Source: Camellia lanceoleosa
Taxonomy: Eukaryota > Streptophyta > Magnoliopsida > Ericales > Theaceae
Direction: 5' to 3'
Length of the DNA: 64,000 nucleotides
NCBI GenBank assembly: GCA_025200525.1
Contig: CM045758.1
Coordinates: 65,346,598 to 65,410,597, forward strand
The translations under genes were made by a program, and so were the position numbers. Under the pieces are notes generated by a model, which saw only the letters and a list, made by a program, of their open reading frames with translations, was not told the origin of the DNA and did not search any database. Shown here piece after piece: positions 35,501 through 43,907 of this stretch; the stretch's first letter is position 1, and each line of letters opens with the position of its first letter.

Positions 35501-38500
35501 TTTAGGCGTTTTCACGTTTTGGTCATTCACAACTCCTCTCAGAAACTAAGGCCTCGTTTGGAACAAGCTTTTTTAATGGATTATTTTTGTCTTATTTTAA
35601 AATTTTCAATGAACATTCATTTTTGTAAAAATATTCTTAAAGATTTTTAGTCTAATGCAATATGCTTGTGCAATATTATACTTGAGGTTGGATCAAAGCA
35701 TGCTTTGTATTGTCTGTGAATGTCTCGAGTCTTGAGAACTTGGACACTTGGACCTAGACACCTAGCACACGTTTGTCTAAGGAAATTGCCAACAAGAGAT
35801 TGCACTCTATTTGTGGTCAAAGTTGTTCTTGGATATGGCTCTTGCAACTTTGTACAGTTTCTTAAATGAAATATGTGATATAGCTGAGTGCAGTGTTTTA
35901 AAAAGCACGCTTAGGTGGGCGCCTAAGCGCAAGGCAAATTGAGGCGCAGCCCTGTGCTTCAAACAGGTCAAGGCGAGGCGACGAATGGAAGGGGCACAAA
36001 AGGCGCTGAGGCGTGCACCTGGTTCTAAGGCGCAAGGCAAGGGCTTCATGCGCTTTATGTATTTTTTTACTCCAACTGTTGATTAAATGATTTTTTGTGT
36101 GCATACCCACAAGGAATTAAAACCCTTCAATATAAAAAGACCAAACATGTTGAAAAGAGATCAGAAAAGTGATTTTTTTTAAAAAAACCTAGGTGGAGAG
36201 CGATTAAAAAAATCAATTGACATTGATGTGGAAAAGAGAAAGATGTCGTCTTCTTCAGGTTCTTCGCTGGGTTCACTCTATCTCTTCTCCTTCACTGGTT
36301 CTCTCTATCTCTTTTCCTTTGTTGGGTTTCTCGCTGCCTCCTTTTTTATTTCTTTCCTTTTCTGCTCCAGCCACTGTTTCCCCTTTCTTTTCTCTGGGTT
36401 CTCTCTTCTCTGTTATGCTTGTGCATGCAAGAAAGGTGGCTTTTATAAACCTTTTCTTCTTTTCCTTTGTTTTTTTTGAAATGGTGAAACTTGCTCTATG
36501 ATTTTTAGAATTCTATATATATTTGTTTATGTTGAAAACTTTCCAATTTTAAAATTTTGTTTGTCTTCTACAACTTGCCTCGCTTTGGTGAGGTGTGTGC
36601 CTCGCACTTAAAATATGGGAGACCTTATTGCCTCGGTGCACCCAGAGTTTTTTAAAACACTGGCTGAGTGCATCGATCGTGTATTTAATTTCATAGTCAT
36701 TTAAACAAAAACAGGTTTATGGCTGGTCAAGATGGCTAACAACAGTCTTGATATCAGAATGGCATTTTCAGACGCCTCTGAAACTTTGCAATATTTTGTT
36801 GTGCATTAACATACAGTGATAGAAATCCAACCTTGTATGGGTCCACTTCTTAAAATCACAGCCCGCTGAATTGATGGTAGGAAAATATAAATAAACAGAA
36901 TTAAAGAGTGTTCTTTCAAGAAATCTTATAATTGACTTCCTGCCATTTTCTTTGATGATGGATGCTTTATTGTTTAACGATCCTGTGGATTGATGTAATT
37001 TACTTTTCCATATAAAATTCAATTAAACCACATAATTTCTGCTGGATTGCCCAAATATACCCCTATTATTATTTTTTGTGAAGCACATGAAATTCAGTAA
37101 GTTTCTGCAGGACATCAAAACTGATGTCACCTATTTACCTAGTGGTTATTGTTCATCTATTAAAGATTGTATTATAACTAACCTTTGAGCGCACTTGATT
37201 TCCTTTAGGCAAGTAGAGTTATGTGGTAACAAAATTATCTTTAGCAACATACCCTGAGATAGTATCTCTATAAACTTGAAACTATTCCTTTTGATTTGTG
37301 AATCAGGAACATCTGAAGCATTTCTGCACGCAGTTGCTACAGAGAACCAAATCAAGCGTTCAAATGACTCGTTACTTGTATTCTCATTGATCTACCTTGT
37401 TATGAATGTCGTACTCATACGATCAGCTGGTGCAGTTGGGTTAATCGTTGCAAATTCCTTGAGTATCCTTTTACCGTGGGTTGATAACAGCTGGTCGTTT
37501 TTGTTCCTACTTAGTATCAATTTAGTCTTTTGAAGTTTGCTTGGCTTGAGCTCTGCCTTGAGCTTCATTGTATTTGCTTCATGATACCAAAATTCTTTTT
37601 CATTTTTTCCGTTGCAGTTATTTTATTGGAATATTTAATCATTGAGGACACCATGCAATTTTTTTACATATATGTAGGTCTTAGATTAGAAATTTGAGGC
37701 AATAAAACGAGAAACTATCTATAGAAGGGCGTACCCAGTGTACGAAACTCTCGCTTGAGCGGGGTTTGGGAGAGGGTTGATGTACGTAGCCTTACCCCCG
37801 CAAGCGGAGAAGCTGTTTTCGCGACTCGAACCCGAGAAACTATCTATGCACAATATAATTGGTAGCTTGTGTGTAACTCACTACTAATAATTTTAAAAAA
37901 TATGTTTTTTTACAAACGTATCCTAGCTGTATCCGTATCCTATTTTTTTTAGATTTTGTCGTATCGTCGTATCTGTGTCGTATCATATCCGTATCCCCTA
38001 TCCATATCCATGTTTCGTAGCTGGGCAGTTACATTTGTGTGTTTAATCCCAGTATGCTTTAACCAGTACAGTCATTCTTTGTTGAGATTAAATTTGATGG
38101 TCTGTTATCTTAACTCACATAAAGATATGATTTTAAGGATTATATACTCAGCGGTATTCATCAAGCATTATTTTAAGGTACACCTTTTGCTAGTGCAAAT
38201 TACTCTTTACCTTTCCTGCTATGATAGTTGTAAATTTGCACTATTCCTGTCGTGGATTCACATTTTTGATAATGCTACTCTGGAATATCTTTGATACGTA
38301 CTTTGACTATTTTGGTTTACCTCTCTCCACAGGATTCTGCCTCATTTTCCTTTCGCAGCTGTTTGCCTTCTGGTTGGATGGTCCTGTTATTTTCCAGCAT
38401 AACCACTCTCATTTCTGAGAAAATATTTCTGGATCGACAGAACTTCTGGCCAACGTTTCTTATTCATTTCTCTGTTGGGCTAACCTGCTTCTGTATATCT

Positions 38501-38748
38501 TCCTTAGTAATGTACGTATAAACTTGTCTCTTTATCTCTTTTAAATCTGTGTAAACATTTTCTAGAAGTGGTGTTTTTTAATTTGTTCAATTATTGTCAT
38601 CTTTCTTCAAATGTATATTGTATTAGTTGTGATAGTTTGAAAATCACGAGTATACTTTTGATAGTAATCTTTTGTTTGTATTGACAGTTATCGCTGTGAG
38701 AGGCCTTTTATCAACAAAATTATACGCTTCCGTGACCATGCTGACTGA
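17085..38748 (+). CDS. RFT1: RFT1-family ER membrane protein of N-glycan assembly (14 exons, 518 aa)
   Basis: Exons: 17085-17136, 17236-17315, 18913-19007, 19563-19723, 20046-20197, 20471-20589, 27203-27366, 27563-27637, 32391-32462, 34028-34165, 37307-37462, 38125-38177, 38333-38511, 38688-38748. All 13 introns are GT-AG and the joined frame is open for 518 codons to TGA. The protein starts [20 protein letters not shown], is rich in hydrophobic segments, and carries RFT1 signatures: [32 protein letters not shown] (about residues 242-256), the following DKLGSLVVR and FEESSY, and [15 protein letters not shown]. The length is close to other eukaryotic RFT1 proteins. RFT1 is needed for the dolichol-linked Man5GlcNAc2 oligosaccharide to be used in the ER lumen; whether it is itself the flippase is debated. 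The gene stands alone. Introns 6 (6.6 kb), 8 (4.75 kb) and 10 (3.1 kb) are enlarged by transposons. The exon model is by eye; family assignment is firm. Confidence 0.93.
17160..17193. repeat. (TC)n microsatellite in RFT1 intron 1
   Basis: About 17 uninterrupted CT repeats fill a third of the 99-bp first intron, between the donor and the 3' acceptor. Length variation here would change the size of a very short intron. Confidence 0.95.
17525..17584. repeat. Compound (GA)n(TTGA)n microsatellite in RFT1 intron 2
   Basis: About 21 GA units are followed by four to five TTGA/GATT units. It lies within the 1.6-kb second intron, whose remainder holds no other clear element. A further short GAGAGAGAG run is at about 17,925. 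Confidence 0.95.
21102..21878. mobile_element. hAT-type MITE in RFT1 intron 6, 8-bp target duplication
   Basis: It is flanked by ATCCTCAC at 21094-21101 and again at 21879-21886, an 8-bp target duplication as made by hAT transposases. The ends CTCTGTTATTAGAATCG and CCGATTTGACAACTATG are imperfect inverted repeats. Both terminal regions are rich in GATTCG/CGAATC words, including a (GATTC)5 run at about 21,124-21,150. There is no transposase coding. Confidence 0.75.
22235..22860. mobile_element. CCGGTT-rich MITE-like element in intron 6
   Basis: Two GC-rich ends packed with ACCGG, CGGTT and GGTTCAACCG words (22,250-22,330 and 22,695-22,860) flank an AT-rich core with an (AAAG)n run at 22,637-22,662. 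The left edge CAATGTTTTAAAAACCGG resembles the left edge of the hAT MITE at 35,891. I could not find a matching right terminus or target duplication, so the limits are approximate. Confidence 0.45.
23140..24192 (+). pseudogene. Decayed RTE-type LINE reverse transcriptase in intron 6
   Basis: Recognisable RT segments occur in order, broken by stops and frameshifts: [11 protein letters not shown] (family FMPGRSTMEAI-like), [19 protein letters not shown] (LMEKYREKKKDLHMVFIDLEKAYD region, truncated), [15 protein letters not shown], and [19 protein letters not shown] (family LFADDIVLID). The catalytic Asp-Asp pair reads Asn-Asn. The tail of the family (RWFGHVQRRP-type) survives as LRWFDC around 24,030, and the element ends in TTTTGTTGTTGTT at about 24,180-24,190, the trinucleotide-type 3' end of plant RTE LINEs. 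Dead copy in sense with RFT1. Confidence 0.75.
25065..25285 (+). pseudogene. 5'-truncated LINE remnant: RNase H C-terminus with poly-A
   Basis: The frame at 25107-25235 reads [12 protein letters not shown], then LPVSWVSN, then a stop. This looks like the tail of the RNase H domain of plant L1 LINEs, followed by CTTCTGTGTAACTCTTTTCG and an A-rich tail from 25261. The first 26 bp of the motif (AGAACCAACAATARGGCTGC) are tandemly duplicated at 25,076 and 25,102. It is in RFT1 intron 6, same strand. Confidence 0.55.
25697..26051. mobile_element. Fold-back MITE (355 bp near-complete inverted repeat) in intron 6
   Basis: The left arm starts GGGGTTAATTACATTTTTAG and the right arm ends AAAAATATAATTAACCC. 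The arms are complementary over nearly their whole length and meet near 25,890, with AATTTAGTCATCC opposite GGAGGACTAAATT. Each arm contains two copies of a roughly 66-bp subunit (GTCCCCAATGTTTAAATT, TCAATTTGGTCCCC). The ends and architecture fit Mutator-like fold-back MITEs common in plants; flanking TAACCA on both sides might be part of a target duplication. A transcript of the intron would form a long hairpin. Confidence 0.75.
29924..31309. mobile_element. Mutator-like MITE nested in the intron-8 hAT element, 9-bp target duplication
   Basis: It is flanked by TTGAATTAA at 29915-29923 and 31310-31318, the 9-bp duplication expected for Mutator-like transposition. The ends GGAGGATTTGGTCATAGCCC and GGGTTTATAGCCAAATTTCCC-type sequence are imperfect inverted repeats. 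The interior holds a palindromic minisatellite (30,087-30,385), TTTTTCAGATTTT repeats, (AT)n runs and a two-copy block around GGCCATGGAGGAAGCTA (30,955 and 31,083). The latter may be host-derived, since on the minus strand it stays open with the residues [15 protein letters not shown]. Confidence 0.8.
30087..30385. repeat. Palindromic minisatellite AGTAAAATTTTACT
   Basis: The 14-bp perfect palindrome AGTAAAATTTTACT or a close variant occurs about ten times in 300 bp, separated by CTGTATAAA, CTGAAACTA or GGTTCTATCAAATGA spacers. Every unit can pair with itself and with every other unit. Confidence 0.9.
33212..33630 (-). other. Unrecognised minus-strand open stretches in intron 9
   Basis: Two minus-strand open stretches of 70 and 77 codons overlap by 28 bases in different frames. 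They have protein-like composition ([38 protein letters not shown]) and look like one coding piece split by a frameshift, perhaps part of a transposon or captured gene. I cannot name the family. The rest of intron 9 shows nothing recognisable. Confidence 0.3.
34003..34028 (+). promoter_or_regulatory. Competing 3' splice sites before RFT1 exon 10
   Basis: Two acceptors lie 22 bp apart. The downstream one (CTTGTAG, exon from 34028) keeps the RFT1 frame. The upstream one (GGCTTTCAG, exon from 34006) follows a much better polypyrimidine tract (TTCCTCCTTTTCTTGGCTTT) but adds 22 nt, shifts the frame and leads to a TGA within about 35 codons. Use of the upstream site would make a transcript likely to be degraded by nonsense-mediated decay. 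Confidence 0.55.
34377..35560. other. Unclassified transposon-like stretch in intron 10
   Basis: About 1.2 kb with composition unlike the surrounding intron (fewer T runs, many CAA/TCA words) and a segment around 34,600-34,680 (AATCCTTTGGTAACAACAAT, CCCACAGTAGAAAATC) reminiscent of LTR sequences of plant Copia elements. No ends or coding domains found, so this is only a suspicion. Confidence 0.25.
35891..36662. mobile_element. hAT MITE in RFT1 intron 10, 8-bp target duplication
   Basis: Terminal repeats CAGTGTTTTAAAAA and TTTTTTAAAACACTG are flanked by perfect GCTGAGTG at 35883-35890 and 36663-36670. The CAGTG start and the 8-bp duplication are diagnostic of hAT. The subterminal parts are rich in GGCGC, AAGGCGC and GCCTCG words, the transposase-binding-like pattern of this MITE type. 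It is 772 bp with a pyrimidine-rich centre and no transposase. Confidence 0.9.
37723..37832 (-). mobile_element. 5'-truncated tRNA-related SINE in intron 11, 15-bp target duplication
   Basis: Read on the minus strand it begins GGTTCGAGTCGCG, an RNA polymerase III B-box, and continues through a body containing CCGCTTGCGGGGGTAAGGCT and AACCCCGCTCAAGCG to CACTGGGTACGCCCTT, the body and end of a widespread plant SINE (Au-like). It is flanked by identical CGAGAAACTATCTAT at 37708-37722 and 37833-37847. The A-box half is missing, as happens after incomplete reverse transcription. Confidence 0.85.
37921..38022. mobile_element. Remnant of the GTATCC-rich hAT MITE end
   Basis: Repeated GTATCCGTATCC and CGTATCGTCGTATC words ending in CCATGTTTCGTAGC match the right subterminal region of the element at 29,289-31,497 (CCGTATCCATATCTGTATCC, GTGCTTCATAG). 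It is a degraded fragment within intron 11, just before exon 12. Confidence 0.5.
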
Positions 38749-39390
38749 GGAGGAATAGACAACTTTTTTTAACAGTGTCAGAGGTGAGAATACAGTCATT
38801 ATATGCTTTATGACATCTAACTACTCCTTTAAACTCCATCCAAAAATTTAAAAAAAAAAAAAAAAAGAAGAAAAAAAAGAAGCAATTTTCATCGTTATTG
38901 AATGGATATGCTTTTAAATGGGAGGAATTGAATTTCCCAGCAGCAGGAGCAAAGCATGTCCCAGCTATATTTGTTGATCATTGTATCAACTTGATTAATG
39001 ATTCACTAGTATACTAGTTGATGCTTTAATTATTTGTTCTTTATTGCCGTGAGAGGCCTTTTCTCTACAAAATTATACGGTTTTGAATTCTTTATGCATT
39101 TGTAGTACATTGTTTCTTCCTTTCGATACATTATTAACATTGCATGCTTTATGATATCTCAGTCCTCTTAACCAAAAAACCAAAAAAAAAAAAAAAAAAG
39201 CGCACACACAAAACAAAACAAAAAAGAAGAAGCAATCTTCATCGTTATAGGATGGATAATCTTTTGAATGGGAGGAATTGAATATCCTCCTAGTAGCAGG
39301 AGCAAAGCATGGCCTGACTATATTATGTTTGATTATTGTATCAACTAGTGTACAACTTAATAATTTAATTATTTGTTCTTTGTCAGATTG
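38688..39390 (+). repeat. Tandem duplication of about 350 bp including RFT1 exon 14
   Basis: Copy 1 begins with exon 14 (TATCGCTGTGAGAGGCCTTT at 38689) and copy 2 repeats it at about 39,042 (TATTGCCGTGAGAGGCCTTT). The downstream A-rich tract, GAAGAAGCAATCTTCATCG and GGGAGGAATTGAAT words and the TTAATTATTTGTTCTTT tail also occur twice, 350-354 bp apart. Copy 2 has lost the AG acceptor; its frame would read CRERPFLYKIIRF and then stop, so it is a decaying duplicate of the terminal exon inside the 3' flank. Confidence 0.85.
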
Positions 39391-39700
39391 TCTATGTAAC
39401 AGTCCAGTTACATGTTTGCAAAATAACTGTGTGCAGCAAACTGTATTTTTATTGTTAGTTGTACATGGTTGCATTTAAAATTGAAGAAGTTTCATTTTAT
39501 GTTTATTTTTAAAACTAGTTTTTTGTTTCTCAGATACAGAAGTGTGCCACGAGTTGAATTGGGGGTGGATAGGAGAAGACCACATATAATAGGAAAATTT
39601 TGAATAGTATTGAACTATGGATTCAAATTACTCTTTTTTAATTTGTGAGTGAAATGTTGTGCAGCATGCGTACCATAGCAGTTTTAGCTTTGTATTCCTT
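38749..39700 (+). other. RFT1 3' untranslated and flanking region
   Basis: It follows the stop codon and contains the exon-14 duplication. A donor-like CAGAGgtgag at 38,780-38,788 and an acceptor-like TTTCTCAG at about 39,526-39,533 could frame a 3'-UTR intron that removes the duplicated segment. No clear poly-A signal stands out; the gene should end by about 39.7 kb. Confidence 0.4.
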
Positions 39701-40072
39701 GAAACGCTAAGCTTGTTTTCCAATTCCTTGGCCATTTGTGCCGTCTTTTTTGTCCTAATCTTTTTCTACATCGGAACCTTTCACAAAATTTTGCAAGAAA
39801 AAAAAAAAAAAAAAAATTTCAGGATGTGAAATGTGGTTCAATGAGGTGTTCCAAAATTTTCTTGTCTGGTCTGTTTTTAAAATTTTTATTTTTATTTTTA
39901 TATAACACTCGAGCTTGTATAACAAGATTACTGGTTTAGTGGTTAAAACTTTGATAATCAATTTGACAAATTATGTTAAGTATTAGGTCTCTACTCAATT
40001 TTAATCTTTTTGCAAACTCGCATCAAATGGTGACTAAATTAAGTATAGGTTATTTCTTTATATCTATATCTA

Positions 40073-40433
40073 TCTATACTGTATATAAAGTGAACAAGTC
40101 ACTTGGTGTCTAAGCCTTCTTCTAATGGTGACTAAATTAAGTATAGGTTATTTCTTTATATCTATATCTATCTATATTATTATATATAAAGTGAACAAGT
40201 CACATGGTGTCTAAGCCGCCTTCTTATGCCAAGTGTCTCTTATTTCTCTAAGAGAATATAAAAAATAAAATATTGACGCAGTAAAAGGGACTTGAACCTA
40301 AGATCAATGGTTTGGTAAGCAACACTTTTACCATTTGAGCAATAGAAACTATATGTTTTTAATTCAAAATTAAAATTTATATTTTACAGATTTAACAGCA
40401 CACCCATCCATCGGGTGGGTACACATCCACTAG
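40073..40433 (+). mobile_element. Short Helitron of a second family, with duplicated 5' end
   Basis: The 5' end TCTATACTGTATATAAAG (40073, repeated at about 40171 as TCTATATTATTATATATAAAG) leads to a 3' hairpin ACCCATCC-ATC-GGGTGGGT at 40402-40420 and CTAG at 40430-40433, followed by T. A 98-bp tandem duplication (starts 40027 and 40125) spans the host/element junction. A minus-strand tRNA-like segment lies inside. Confidence 0.7.
40265..40350 (-). other. tRNA-like segment inside a Helitron
   Basis: On the minus strand it contains TTGCTCAAATGG (A-box-like) and, about 40 nt on, GGTTCAAGTCCC (good B-box match). Anticodon-stem pairing is poor, so it is not a functional tRNA gene by eye; it looks like a tRNA-derived domain. 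Confidence 0.4.
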
Positions 40434-41000
40434 TTATATATAAAATGAACACTCTTTATAGTGTCTTGAAACCTTGGTTTCTTCTGCCATGTGTGCACTT
40501 TTTTTTATGTAAAATAAAAAAAAAAAGTTAGATAGATGAGAGGAGAGGACTTGACCTTTGGATTTTATCAAATCAAGAAGACTTTTATCACTTGACTAGC
40601 ATATAATATATAAAAAATATTTTATTTTATTTAATTTTGGTACATGGAAAGTATGAAAAACTAACATTTTCTCATTATTATGGTTAGTTCATTGCAATGA
40701 TAGATGAGATGTGGGGACTTAAACTTCTGGATTTTATCAAGAAGATTCTTATTACTTGACTAACACATAATATATAATAAATATTTTATTTTATTTTTAT
40801 TTATTTAAATTATACATGCATTGTGTGTGTCAGCATTAGTATATATGTGAGTGTGTGTGTTGGCTTTTTATGCCAATGGATTTAATTTTGGTAAATGGAA
40901 AGGATGAAAAATTAACAATTTCTCGTTATTATGGTTAGTTCATTGCAATGAAAGTGGAATATAATTGAAGGTTCATTATTTAGTCTTCTAACAAAATGAC
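40434..41000. mobile_element. Related Helitron-like fragment with internal duplication
   Basis: Directly after the CTAG the sequence TATATATAAAATGAACACTC resembles a second Helitron head. Blocks around GGATTTTATCAA/AGAAG, ACATAATATATAA and ATTATGGTTAGTTCATTGCA occur twice (about 40,560-40,700 and 40,727-40,960). No 3' hairpin was found, so the right limit is approximate. Confidence 0.4.
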
Positions 41001-43366
41001 CATTCATTTATAATAGTAAATGATATTTTCATCATTTTTTTGGCGAACCAAACATGAAAATAGACATCTTAATAGAATGATACAACTTACGAGAATTAAG
41101 TCCATGGTTTTTATTCTTAAAGTCCAAACAAAATACAGCTATTCTCCTTAATTTCATTCTGTTGTTTTGAAAGAAATGTAGGGATTGTCAAACCAAAAAC
41201 AAAACAAAACAAAAAATGTGAACCCAAAATCAACGGATAGAAAAGTATGGGACAAAAACAAAAAAATGTAACATTGTGCAAATTTGGTTCTAATGGATAA
41301 GACAAGGGAGGGAAAAACAAATGGAAAACATTCTGTTATCCATTTAACCAAATTTTCCTTTCAATCAAACAATGGAGTTGAGAGGAGACTTAAGGAAAGT
41401 GGCACCACAAAGCGCCGCTGTCTCCACAATGTAATGTATTATTATATGTAGAACTCACTACTCTTTTCACTGCGAATGCACTACTGGTACTATTCTTCTT
41501 CAATCCACCACTACCACCAACCAATTCACACTATAGCTTTGTCCACAGACTCTATTGTGTGTTCTATTCTTCTTCTTGTTTAGTCTTTTTCTTTCTTTTT
41601 CTTTTTTTTTAAAATTATTTTTTAAATTTTTTTTGGGGAAATTCTTTTTTCTTTTCTTTTCTTGTCAACAAATAATGGTATTTTATGCATGTAATTCCAC
41701 CATCAATTTCTATGAGACCCATGTGTGTCTCATGGAAGGGGGTGTTTGTTTGGATTTTTTTGAGCCCACTTATAGTTTTTAGCTTTGGAAAAATTATTTT
41801 GGATTGTTTGATTAAACTTATTTCAAACAGTTTTTGCTTCTGACAAGTTATTTTAACTCAAAAAAAATTAATTTTGAGAAGTTGCTTACCTCTTACTTCT
41901 AATTATTATCTTCTGCTGTGGACATGTTAATTTACGGTTATACTCTTAGATTTTTTTATTTTTTATTTTTTTAAAAATAGAAAAATATCCAAATGACATA
42001 TAGATTATTATTATTATTATTATTTATAAGAAATGTAGACAAGTAGTGAATAACAAAAAATAAAAGTTAATTGAGGAAGTTAATTCACAACTTATGTAAC
42101 AAACATTATTCAGCAATTTAAATTTATAATCTAACAGGTACACCAAACAGATTAACAGCTTTTGATTAAATTCATAATCTATAATCTGTTAAGTTATAAT
42201 TTATAATCCATTTTAACAGCTACACCAAACGAGGCCGAAATCAATGGTGGTGGTGGTGAGTTGTGACATTGCCATATCAGTGCTAGTAACATTGAATCTA
42301 CTCTTTATTTAGAGTATTGCTAAATAACTTGACTGCTTTTCTTTGACCACCACCCTTTGACTCTCACCTAAGTAGTATGAATTTTTTTTTTTCCTTTTAA
42401 CACCCACCTTAAAACTCAAATTTACTCCCATCCCAAATATTTGAAACCCTGACCCTGACCCTAACCCGCACTTCCACCTCTCCCTTCAAGCATTCAGCAA
42501 CCCATCCCTTACCCCCCTACATACCCCTGCCATTTGTATTCCGATCTCCACCAACTCTAACCTTCCTATGACACCTAGTCTCTCGTTCTTTTCTCTTGAT
42601 ACTACCCGTCTCCTCATTTCCTACTTATTCGTTTTTTGCTCTCCCATCCACTAACACTCTCTCTGTCTCTGTCTCTCGCGCGTGTGCATGCGCTTTTCTC
42701 TCTTCTAAAGAGTTGCAAGAAGAGAGTGAAGAGATGGTAAAGTCGTTGGGGGAGGAGGAAGAGGGGTTGAGAGGTATCAGTAAGAAGGAGAGGTGTGAAA
42801 CTGTGAGGATAAAATTGTGATAATGGTAGGCGGTGGCTAGGTAAGGGTAGCGCTAGGGTTGGGGTTTGGGCTAAATTTGTAATATATATATATATATAGA
42901 AAGGTGGGAGAAAAAAAGTGAAATGCTAACAATCTTAATTTATCATAATAGTTTATAAGTCAACATGAAAATAAGTCATTGTTTGGGGCACTTTGATTTT
43001 TTAACTTTTGTAATGACAAATAATTCATGTTAGCTTGTTGGATAAAATAAATTATTTTTTTATTTCTTTTTTTTAAATAATTTAAAAATAATTAAGGAGT
43101 CCAATTTATTAAGAAATAAAATTAATAATTTATTAAAAAGAAAAATAATAATAATATAACTTATTTTTATTGTTAATTGGATTCCTTAATATGTAGTAAA
43201 TGACTTTTCGACTGATTAGGCTAAAATTTCAAATAAGCTTGCGCATAAACCTTAGCCAAATGAGGTTGAGTAAAGGGGGTTGGCTCGGTAAATGAAAAGT
43301 TTTCTTTATTTAGCATGATTTTTGTGTTTGGGTTTTATTGCAGTGAATTTATCCTCCTTTCAATTG
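41001..43366. other. Intergenic DNA
   Basis: No gene is supported. It contains A/T tracts, a pyrimidine-rich strip at 42,580-42,700 with a 74-codon open stretch of no recognisable family, three CCCTGA/CCCTAA units at about 42,450-42,467, and an (AT)n run at 42,880-42,897. Confidence 0.6.
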
Positions 43367-43375
43367 TTAAAAGAA

Positions 43376-43898
43376 GGGTAAATTACAAATATACCTCATG
43401 AGATTTGCTTAAAATATGATTTATCTCTTGTGATTTGAAAAATTACAAATACCTCTCTGTCAAAATTTTTTATTTAATAGAATTAATTGAAAAAAGTGAA
43501 ATTTCTAACTGTTCACCTATACAATAATAAAAATATCTGAATTATTAATTAAAATAAAATTTTAACATTATTAAAAACTGTTAATTAACTTGATAATTTA
43601 TTAATAAAATAATCTATTTGTTATGAAATTAGAAACTTTGGGAGGCATAATGTAATTTTTAAAATCACAAGATGTAATTTGTAATTTAAATAAATCTGAA
43701 GGGGTGTGTTTATAATTTCAGGACTGATACAGGGCCCCTCAGTTTCCCACCCCCACCACCCCCACACACACGTGGGGGTTGGTGAGTGGGGGAGTAGAAA
43801 AAAAAAAAAAAATTTTTTTTTTTGACCAATGAAAAGAAGAGGGGTTGTGGGGGTCACAGTTCTGAGGGGGTCTCAGTCTTTTTTCTTATAATTTATCC
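43376..43898. mobile_element. Mutator-like MITE, 9-bp target duplication
   Basis: The ends GGGTAAATTACAAATA and TCTTATAATTTATCC are inverted repeats, flanked by TTAAAAGAA at 43367-43375 and 43899-43907. The subterminal words are the ACCTCATGAGATTTG type common in plant MITEs of this group. The right half contains a C/G-strand switch, CCACCCCCACCACCCCC followed by CACGTGGGGGTTGG. No coding. Confidence 0.85.
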
Positions 43899-43907
43899 TT
43901 AAAAGAA

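Noticed and set aside
40265..40350. A functional tRNA gene
   Set aside because: B-box is good but anticodon stem pairing is poor and acceptor ends do not match; kept only as a tRNA-like domain.
42448..42475. Telomere-like CCCTGACCCTGACCCTAACCC
   Set aside because: Only three units, and two are CCCTGA rather than the plant telomere CCCTAAA; chance or a minor repeat is enough to explain it.
42596..42820. 74-codon open stretch with an acidic SKELQEESEEMVK segment
   Set aside because: It overlaps a pyrimidine-rich strip and a purine-rich strip whose translation gives S/F and E/K runs by composition alone.
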